From Smithellaceae bacterium (GTDB lineage: Bacteria; Desulfobacterota; Syntrophia; Syntrophales; Smithellaceae), in the NCBI GenBank assembly GCA_028701435.1, contig JAQVQT010000067.1, forward strand, positions 1-9,306: a stretch of 9,306 nt of DNA, read 5' to 3'. Shown piece after piece: positions 1 through 5,373 of this stretch. Each line of letters starts with the position of its first letter. Position 1 is the stretch's first letter. A model generated the notes under the pieces. The model ran no database searches. It had not been told where the DNA came from and saw only the letters and a program-made list of their open reading frames with translations. The position numbers were made by a program, and so were the translations under genes.

Positions 1-668
1 CCTTCTTCCTGAATTTGGGAGACGACCGCTTCCTGATCGCGAAACTTCATCAGCTGCTTGGTGATCCGCAGGGAGGACGGGGGCAGGGCGGCGAGCTTTG
101 CCGCCTGCGCATAGGCGTAGGGCATTAACTCTTCGGGCGGCAAAACTTTGTTGACCAGGCCCATGTCGAAAGCTTCGCGCGCCGAAAAAGATTCGCCGAA
201 AAACAGAAGCTCCGCGGCGCGCTGATAGCCGACGATTTGGGGCAAAAGAAGGCTGGATCCGAATTCCGGGCACAGCCCAAGCTTGGCGAAGGGCATGGAA
301 AATTTTGCGTTTTCCGCCGCATAGACCTGATCACAGTGCAGCAGCATGGTCGTCCCGATGCCGATGGCCGCGCCCGCCACGGCGGCGATCACCGGTTTTT
401 TCGCCAGACATAAGTTGGCGATGAAGCGGGCGACCGGCCGGTCTTCCACCTCTTCGGGGTTGTTCATAAAATCTTCCAGGTCGTTGCCCGCCGTGTAGAT
501 ATCCGGTTTGCCGCAAAACAACAGCGCCCGGACGCCTCGATCTTCCTCCCCGTCTTGAATCGCATCCGCCATCTGCTGGTACATGGCGGCCGTGATGGAG
601 TTTTTCTTGTCCGGCCGGTTGAATTCGATGGTCAGGATTCCGTTTTGTTTTCTGGTTTCGATGTCCAT
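1..668 (-). CDS. Enoyl-CoA isomerase/hydratase (crotonase family), 3' end cut by window
   Basis: The 222 residues present cover most of a crotonase-fold protein (family usually about 255-265), so only the C-terminal trimerisation helices are missing. It probably acts on unsaturated acyl-CoA in the cytoplasm during fatty or aromatic acid breakdown. Visible features are the N-terminal NRPDKKNS (about 17-24), the oxyanion-hole stretch YTAGNDL (59-65), GAAIGIGTTMLLHCD (99-113) and GLCPEFGSSLL (131-141). The two glutamates of classical enoyl-CoA hydratase (Glu144 and Glu164 in rat) align here with Thr and Phe. Glu135, in CPEF, matches the catalytic Glu of the ECI2/Eci1 delta3,delta2-enoyl-CoA isomerases. 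Isomerase activity is therefore more likely than hydratase, although close bacterial relatives are usually labelled hydratase. The ATG start has a strong AAGGAG about 5-6 nt upstream. The gene lies 35 bp after the antiporter stop on the same strand and could be cotranscribed with it. Confidence 0.9.
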   Translation of the reverse strand, partial: MDIETRKQNGILTIEFNRPDKKNSITAAMYQQMADAIQDGEEDRGVRALLFCGKPDIYTAGNDLEDFMNNPEEVEDRPVARFIANLCLAKKPVIAAVAGAAIGIGTTMLLHCDQVYAAENAKFSMPFAKLGLCPEFGSSLLLPQIVGYQRAAELLFFGESFSAREAFDMGLVNKVLPPEELMPYAYAQAAKLAALPPSSLRITKQLMKFRDQEAVVSQIQEE

Positions 669-703
669 TTTTGCTCCTTTAGGGTTTGAAAAAATGATGC
701 CGC

Positions 704-2689
704 CTAAGATCCGCCGGCGGGGTTTCCTTCCAGCTTCTTCAGCCCCAGGTCGATCGCGCTGTGGCTGCCGAAAAGAATCAGCTGGTCCTCCGCCTCGAAA
801 ACAAAATCGCCGGGTGGATTCGTGATGGTCTGGTTTTTGCGGATGATGTTGATGATCATCGCGCCGGTTTCCGCCTTCAGGTTGACCTCGCGGATGCTTT
901 TGCCGATCGTCGGGTTGCCGGGGGCGATGTAGCAGGTCTCGATGGTTCCCTGCGCCAGGATCTGGCCGATCTGGTCGAAGGCCTCCTGGGTGTAGCGCAC
1001 TTCTCGCAAAATGCCGTAGGATTTGTTCCGAATGATGTTGCCCTGCGCCAGCACGATGCTGTTGGGAATGTGAAACATCTTGAGGACGCGGCTGAAGATC
1101 TGAATGGAGGTTTCGAATTCCTCGGGGATGACGTCGTCGGCGCCGAGCGCCAGCAGTTCCTCGATGTCCGCAAGGTATTTTGTCCGGACGATCACGTGCA
1201 GCTTCGGATTGAGGCTTTTGGCGTTGGATAGGCAGTTTTTCGTGAGAAAACGGTCGGAAATGGCGATGACCATGACGCGTGCCTTCTCCACGCCGGCGCG
1301 CCGCAGAATTTCCACGTTGGACGCGTCTCCCCAGATCGCGTTTGCATCCCCGCCGTTTTTCGCCTTTTTGATTTTCTGGAAATTCAGATCGATCATCGCG
1401 TAGTGAATGGCGGTGTTTTTCAGCACCCTGGCCAGGTTTCTGCCGTTGAGCCCCATTCCGCAGATGATCACGTGGTTGAAAAGGGAAACGCTGCCGGCCG
1501 CAACGGCGTCGGGTTGACCGGGATGCGGGAGTTTCTTGCGGTTGAGCAGAAAATAGGTCAGCGACGCCAGAAGGGGGGTGAAGATAAAGGTCAGGACGGA
1601 GGCGCCGATGAAGGTCTGATAAATGCCATCGGAAATAATCTGGCTTCGGTAGCCCTGTGAGGCCAGGACAAAGGAAAATTCGCCGATCTGGGACAGCAGA
1701 ACACCGCACAGAAGCGCGCTTCGCAAAGGATACTTCATCAGGGCGACAAGGCTCACCACCACGGCAAACTTGATGAGGATGATCCCCAGAGAGGCAAACA
1801 GGATGGGGCCGGGATGGGCCTTGAGAAAATCCAGATTGAGAATCATGCCGAACGAAACAAAAAACACGGACAGGAAGACGTCCCGAAAGGGACTGACATC
1901 GCTGATGATCTGGTGCGTGAAATCCGTGTCGGAAAGGGCCAGTCCGGCCAGAAACGCGCCGATGGCGAGCGACAGACCCAGCGATTCCGTGATCCAGGCG
2001 ATGCCCATCGTGATGACCACGGAAGCGATCACCAGTACGTCGCGCATGTTCATATTGACCAGGCGCTCCAGGGCAACCGGGATCACGTAGCGCGCCGCGA
2101 CCAGAATCACGACGATGATCAGGACGGACTTGAAAAGCTTCCAGAGAATCATGAGGGCGTCCGGACCGCTGCCGGCGGCCAGAAAGGGGATCATCAGCAT
2201 CATCGGTACGACCATGATGTCCTGAAACAAAATGACGCCCACGGAAATTCGCCCCTGCGGCGACGATTCGTCGTCCCGGTCCTTGAGGATTTTCAGGATC
2301 AGGGCCGACGAGCTGTGGACCAGCAGAAAGCCGATCAGGACGGACTGGCTGACGCTCAACTTCATGGACAGCCCGACGAGCAGGCCGATGATAAAGGTGC
2401 ACAGAAGCTGCAGGCCGCCCGTGAGGAGAATCTCGGAGAGGTGCTTCAAAAACCGGGAAAGCCGGATTTCAATGCCGATGGTGAACATCAGAAAGGCGAC
2501 GCCGATGTCCGCCATGAGCGAAATGCCGGCGATGTCGTCGATCAGTTTCAGACCGAAAGGCCCGATCAGAATGCCGGTGATGAGAAAGCCGATGATGGAA
2601 GGAATCTTAATCTTATTAAAGACATAGATGACCGGAATGGAGAAGCCTAAAATAATGATCAGTTGGTGAAAAAACTTCAGTCCGTCCAC
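704..2689 (-). CDS. CPA2-family cation:proton antiporter (KefB/KefC-like) with RCK (TrkA-N/TrkA-C) domains
   Basis: This integral inner-membrane Na+(K+)/H+ antiporter has 661 residues from the chosen start. A hydrophobic transport domain of about 12-13 segments spans roughly residues 5-382. It carries the CPA2 signatures IPSIIGFLITGILIGP, LFQDIMVVP (Gln156-Asp157) and LLSQIGEFSFVLA. A cytoplasmic RCK_N domain follows, with the nucleotide-binding loop GMGLNG (411-416) and an Asp after the second strand (MIDLN), suggesting NAD(H) binding. A TrkA-C domain lies at about 585-645. Domain order and length match Kef-like antiporters gated by RCK ligands; the transported ion cannot be read from sequence. 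The same frame stays open to a TTG at 2794, but those 35 extra residues look non-native, and the TTG overlaps the cimA promoter. The GTG at 2689 begins where family members begin (DGLKFFHQLIIILGF) and has GGAAAGG just upstream. The start is thus probable, not certain. Confidence 0.88.
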   Translation of the reverse strand: MDGLKFFHQLIIILGFSIPVIYVFNKIKIPSIIGFLITGILIGPFGLKLIDDIAGISLMADIGVAFLMFTIGIEIRLSRFLKHLSEILLTGGLQLLCTFIIGLLVGLSMKLSVSQSVLIGFLLVHSSSALILKILKDRDDESSPQGRISVGVILFQDIMVVPMMLMIPFLAAGSGPDALMILWKLFKSVLIIVVILVAARYVIPVALERLVNMNMRDVLVIASVVITMGIAWITESLGLSLAIGAFLAGLALSDTDFTHQIISDVSPFRDVFLSVFFVSFGMILNLDFLKAHPGPILFASLGIILIKFAVVVSLVALMKYPLRSALLCGVLLSQIGEFSFVLASQGYRSQIISDGIYQTFIGASVLTFIFTPLLASLTYFLLNRKKLPHPGQPDAVAAGSVSLFNHVIICGMGLNGRNLARVLKNTAIHYAMIDLNFQKIKKAKNGGDANAIWGDASNVEILRRAGVEKARVMVIAISDRFLTKNCLSNAKSLNPKLHVIVRTKYLADIEELLALGADDVIPEEFETSIQIFSRVLKMFHIPNSIVLAQGNIIRNKSYGILREVRYTQEAFDQIGQILAQGTIETCYIAPGNPTIGKSIREVNLKAETGAMIINIIRKNQTITNPPGDFVFEAEDQLILFGSHSAIDLGLKKLEGNPAGGS

Positions 2690-2787
2690 GGGCCTTTCCG
2701 ATCGTTGAAGGGAATTTGCTTTACGGTTCTGTTTACCACTGATCGGAAAAATTTTCCAAAAAAACATCGCCGGAGTGCTGATTTTGA

Positions 2788-2816
2788 TTGACAAAACGAA
2801 CTCGGGAAATTATTAT
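2788..2816 (+). promoter_or_regulatory. Sigma-70 promoter of the cimA leader
   Basis: A perfect -35 TTGACA (2788-2793), a 17-bp spacer and a -10 TATTAT (2811-2816) are visible, predicting a transcript start near 2823. That start leaves about 183 nt of leader before cimA, which holds the leader peptide and terminator. The core elements differ from consensus at one -10 position (TATTAT against TATAAT), so basal initiation should be strong, as is usual for operons controlled later by attenuation. The promoter lies in the divergent gap between the antiporter and cimA. Confidence 0.85.
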
Positions 2817-2848
2817 GCTGCAAAATTCGTTATTTAATGGTGCGGATT

Positions 2849-2923
2849 ATGACCGTTCAGCGAGCCATCATCATTAGCAGAATAATTATTCGCTTCCCCC
2901 GAGGAGGCCTGGCCGTGGAATAG
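2849..2923 (+). CDS. Isoleucine-rich leader peptide of cimA attenuator
   Basis: This 24-codon ORF ends at TAG (2921-2923) and begins about 26 nt after the predicted transcript start. Residues 6-15 read AIIISRIIIR: six Ile codons (ATC ATC ATT and ATA ATT ATT, 2867-2875 and 2882-2890) within eight positions. That is the arrangement expected of a ribosome-stalling sensor of charged tRNA-Ile. Leu and Val occur only once and twice, so the signal looks Ile-specific. The ribosome-binding site is weak (GGTG, 2839-2842). An in-frame upstream ATG at 2837 would add four residues including one more Ile. The stop codon lies just past the 5' arm of the predicted antiterminator, so a ribosome finishing the peptide would cover that arm. 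A specific peptide function is not expected; its translation is the signal. It is too short for standard gene finders. Confidence 0.85.
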   Translation: MTVQRAIIISRIIIRFPRGGLAVE

Positions 2924-2964
2924 CTGAAATTTACGCTCAGCAGGAATTCAAATCCGCTGCCAGG
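2908..2964 (+). promoter_or_regulatory. Antiterminator arm pair of the cimA attenuator
   Basis: Segment 2908-2919 (CCTGGCCGTGGA) can pair with 2953-2964 (TCCGCTGCCAGG) over 12 positions, with one C-U mismatch and one U-G wobble. A smaller hairpin, GCTGA (2923-2927) with TCAGC (2937-2941), fits inside the enclosed loop. The 3' arm covers nearly all of the terminator's 5' arm, so the two structures exclude each other. A ribosome held at the Ile codons (up to 2890) would leave 2908-2919 free and allow readthrough. A ribosome reaching the stop codon would mask it and let the terminator form. The pairing was found by eye, without an energy calculation. Confidence 0.72.
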
Positions 2965-2986
2965 GAAACCGGGCAGCGGATTTTTT
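2950..2986 (+). terminator. Intrinsic terminator (attenuator) upstream of cimA
   Basis: The arm 2950-2961 is perfectly complementary to 2972-2983 (12 bp, core CCGCTGCC/GGCAGCGG), with a 10-nt loop (2962-2971) and a run of six T at 2981-2986. This is a textbook rho-independent terminator. It sits 19 nt before the cimA ATG and after the leader ORF, so it would stop transcription before the structural gene unless the antiterminator forms. No other gene lies upstream on this strand for it to terminate, which supports an attenuation role. Confidence 0.92.
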
Positions 2987-3005
2987 ATGGGAAAGAGAGG
3001 AAACC

Positions 3006-4583
3006 ATGACGAAAAACAGGATTTTAATTTACGACACAACGCTCCGCGACGGCACGCAGGGGGAGCAGGTCACCTTTTCCGCCGAAGAAAAACTGCGGAT
3101 TGCCCGCCGGCTCGATGATGTCCATTTTCACTACATTGAAGGCGGCTGGCCCGGTTCCAATCCCAAGGACATGCGCTTTTTTGAAATGGCCAAAACGGTG
3201 AAGTTTAAAAATGCGAAATTGACCGCGTTCAGCTCCACCCGAAAGCCGCGCATCCGTCCCGACGCCTGCCCGAACCTCAAGGCGCTGATTCGGGCCGAAA
3301 CCCCGGCCGTGGCGATCTTCGGCAAGGCCTGGGATCTGCACGTTGCCGATATTCTGAAAGTTTCCCTGGAAGAAAATCTTTCCATGATCCGCGACTCCAT
3401 CGCCTACATGAAGGCCAGGGGAAAAGAGGTGCTTTTTGACGCGGAGCATTTTTTTGACGGCTATAAAAACAATCCCCGGTATGCCCTTCAGGTGGTCAAG
3501 ACCGCTCTCGACGCGGGCGCGGACAGGATCATTTTCTGCGATACGAACGGCGGTGCCATGCCGCATGAAGTGAGCGCCGTTCTGGGAAAAGTCTCCGCCC
3601 TGGTGCCGATGGAAATGTCCGGCATTCACGCCCACAATGATTGCGGCCTGGCCGTCGCCAATTCTCTTGCGGCGGTTCGGGAAGGCGTGAGAATCGTTCA
3701 GGGAACGGTCAACGGCTATGGCGAGCGGTGCGGAAACGCGGACCTGACCTCCGTGATCGCCAATCTGCAGCTCAAAATGAAAATGCGCTGCCTGCCGGTG
3801 GCTTCGATCCGGCAGTTGACGAACCTTTCGCTGTATGTCAGCGACGTGGCCAACATTCCGCCCCTGATGTCCAGGCCGTTTGTGGGGAGGAGCGCTTTTG
3901 CGCACAAGGGAGGCGTCCATGTCAGCGCCGTGACAAAAAATTCGGCGGCCTACGAGCATATGCCGCCGGAGCTGGTCGGGAACAGCCGGCGCGTGCTGGT
4001 CTCCGACATGGCCGGCAAAAGCAATATCGCCTACAAGGCCAAAGCCCTGGGCATCGATCTAAATACCAAAAACGCGCTGGGCAAGGTGGTGCGCGAGGTC
4101 AAACTGATGGAGGATAAGGGGTATCAGTTCGACGCGGCCGACGGGTCGCTGTCGGTTCTGATGAAGAAGGCGATCGGCCAGTTTGTGGAGCCCTTCACGC
4201 TGGAGTGCTTCAGCGTGGTTACCTCCAGGACGCTGGACAATCCCTGCCTGTCTCAGGCCACGATTAAAATTTCCGTGGGCGGCGAAGAGGAGCTGACGGC
4301 CGCCGAAGGCAACGGCCCGGTGAATGCGCTTGACCACGCGGTGCGCAAGGCGCTGACCAAATTCTATCCGCAAATCAAGGAAATGCACCTGGTGGATTTC
4401 AAGGTGCGCACGCTGGAAGGCTCCGAGGGCACGGCCGCGGGAGTCCGCGTTTTGCTGGATTCGACGGACGGCTCCGAGCTCTGGAGCACCACGGGCGTTT
4501 CCGAAAACATCATCGAGGCGAGCTGGCAGGCCTTGATCGACAGCATCGAGTACAAGCTCAGCAAAGACCGGAAAAAGAGGTGA
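3006..4583 (+). CDS. cimA: (R)-citramalate synthase
   Basis: CimA condenses pyruvate with acetyl-CoA to (R)-citramalate, the first step of threonine-independent isoleucine biosynthesis (cytoplasmic). The protein has 525 residues, the usual length of the long CimA type. The HMGL-like TIM barrel (about 5-280) has YDTTLRDGTQGEQ (9-21, with Arg14 and Asp15), DAEHFFDGYKNN (145-156), CDTNGG (178-183), the metal-binding HAHND (His208, His210) and NGYGERCGNADL (236-247). FAHKGGVH (298-305) follows. The C-terminal part (about 395-520) matches the LeuA dimer/allosteric domain, where isoleucine binds in characterised CimA proteins. The long form and the Ile leader upstream favour citramalate synthase over isopropylmalate or homocitrate synthase. 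The ATG has GAGAGG about 5 nt upstream. The gene is preceded by its own promoter and attenuator. The next gene starts 89 bp downstream on the same strand, with no evident terminator between. Confidence 0.95.
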   Translation: MTKNRILIYDTTLRDGTQGEQVTFSAEEKLRIARRLDDVHFHYIEGGWPGSNPKDMRFFEMAKTVKFKNAKLTAFSSTRKPRIRPDACPNLKALIRAETPAVAIFGKAWDLHVADILKVSLEENLSMIRDSIAYMKARGKEVLFDAEHFFDGYKNNPRYALQVVKTALDAGADRIIFCDTNGGAMPHEVSAVLGKVSALVPMEMSGIHAHNDCGLAVANSLAAVREGVRIVQGTVNGYGERCGNADLTSVIANLQLKMKMRCLPVASIRQLTNLSLYVSDVANIPPLMSRPFVGRSAFAHKGGVHVSAVTKNSAAYEHMPPELVGNSRRVLVSDMAGKSNIAYKAKALGIDLNTKNALGKVVREVKLMEDKGYQFDAADGSLSVLMKKAIGQFVEPFTLECFSVVTSRTLDNPCLSQATIKISVGGEEELTAAEGNGPVNALDHAVRKALTKFYPQIKEMHLVDFKVRTLEGSEGTAAGVRVLLDSTDGSELWSTTGVSENIIEASWQALIDSIEYKLSKDRKKR

Positions 4584-4672
4584 CGGACCGCTGATTTTTT
4601 GGCTGTTTACGGCCATTGCTAAATCTTGCAATTGCTGATATGGAAGCCCGACGTGAAGCGAGGGCCCGAACG

Positions 4673-5278
4673 GTGTTATCGATCAACAGCCAGAATCCCC
4701 AGATGCGCCTCATTCGGAAGGCGACCGATGTTTTGAGGGACGGCGGCATTATCATTTACCCCACGGATACGGTGTACGGCCTGGGCTGCGATTTATCGAA
4801 CAAACGAGGCATTGAAAAAATATACGAAATTAAAAGAAGAAACAAAAAACGCCCCTTGAGTTTTGTCTGTTCCGATCTGAAGCACATCAGCCAGTACGCG
4901 CTGGTCACGGATTACGCTTATAAAACCATGAAGCGGTTTTTGCCCGGACCCTACACGTTCATTCTGGAAGCGTCGCGTCTTGTCCCAAAAATCATTCTGC
5001 CCAAGAGGCCGACGACCGGCATTCGCGTTCCGGACAACGAGATATGTCTTTCTTTGATCCGGGAGCTCGGACAGCCGATCATCAGCACCAGCGTTCAGAC
5101 CCAGGACGGAGAGGACCTCGGCGACCCCGCGATCATCAACGAACACTTCGGGCGCATTGTGGATCTGATCATTGACGGCGGGACCATCGTTCCCGAACCG
5201 TCCAGCGTCGTCAGCCTGGTGGACGACGCGATTGAAGTTCTTCGAATTGGAAAAGGCGACGTGAGCGCCTTTATATAA
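4673..5278 (+). CDS. Sua5/YciO/YrdC-family protein (threonylcarbamoyl-AMP synthase-like)
   Basis: The 201-residue single-domain protein has the Sua5/YrdC fold signatures: IIIYPTDTVYGLGCD (26-40), a KRRNKKRPLSF loop (54-64), FLPGPYTFIL (89-98), GIRVPDN (116-122) and PIISTS (135-140). Proven members make threonylcarbamoyl-AMP from Thr, bicarbonate and ATP for tRNA t6A37. Overall resemblance, including the CSDL segment and length, is closest to the YciO branch, whose role is less certain, so t6A synthesis is not assured. Start choice: the frame is open from a TTG at 4616 and has an ATG at 4640 without a visible ribosome-binding site. The GTG at 4673 has GAGGG 8 nt upstream and puts the N-terminus (LSINSQNPQMRLI) where relatives begin. 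It is probably cotranscribed with cimA and the RNase gene. Confidence 0.85.
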   Translation: MLSINSQNPQMRLIRKATDVLRDGGIIIYPTDTVYGLGCDLSNKRGIEKIYEIKRRNKKRPLSFVCSDLKHISQYALVTDYAYKTMKRFLPGPYTFILEASRLVPKIILPKRPTTGIRVPDNEICLSLIRELGQPIISTSVQTQDGEDLGDPAIINEHFGRIVDLIIDGGTIVPEPSSVVSLVDDAIEVLRIGKGDVSAFI

Positions 5279-5287
5279 AATATACAA

Positions 5288-5318
5288 GGCGGCATTACGC
5301 CGCCCGCGCGCCGGCGGG
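5288..5318 (+). repeat. GC-rich tandem stem-loops in the RNase gene leader
   Basis: Two adjacent inverted repeats overlap by two bases: GGCGGC (5288-5293) with GCCGCC (5299-5304), loop ATTAC; and CCCGC (5303-5307) with GCGGG (5314-5318). Neither is followed by a T run, so a terminator is unlikely. They lie about 55 nt before the RNase E/G start. They may protect or present the mRNA 5' region, or mark processing between the two genes. The hairpins are seen; the role is inferred. Confidence 0.5.
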
Positions 5319-5373
5319 ACATCGAGTTCTTCCGGAAGGACGCGGACGGGGGATGCGGCCCAAAAGGATCCTT

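Noticed and set aside
1814..2650. Long plus-strand open frame of 278 codons opposite the antiporter
   Set aside because: Its product is highly charged, full of His/Asp/Gln, and mirrors the hydrophobic codons of the antiporter on the other strand. No family resemblance, and no ribosome-binding site was noted.
2938..2959. Alternative antiterminator CAGC-A-GG (2938-2944) with CCGCTG (2954-2959)
   Set aside because: Only six base pairs with a bulge; the 12-position pairing of 2908-2919 with 2953-2964 is longer and places the control arm where the terminating ribosome would cover it.
3024..3959. Minus-strand open frame of 311 codons opposite cimA
   Set aside because: His/Gly/Arg-rich shadow of cimA; no recognisable motif.
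4584..4640. TGGC-GCCA hairpin and T run after cimA as a terminator
   Set aside because: The stem has four base pairs and the T run precedes it instead of following it, so it does not fit a rho-independent terminator on the plus strand.
5247..5279. Possible promoter before the RNase gene (TTGGAA and TATATA/TATAAA)
   Set aside because: Spacing between the boxes is 19-21 bp and the -35 is weak; the AT-rich tract overlaps the end of the upstream gene. Not strong enough to list.
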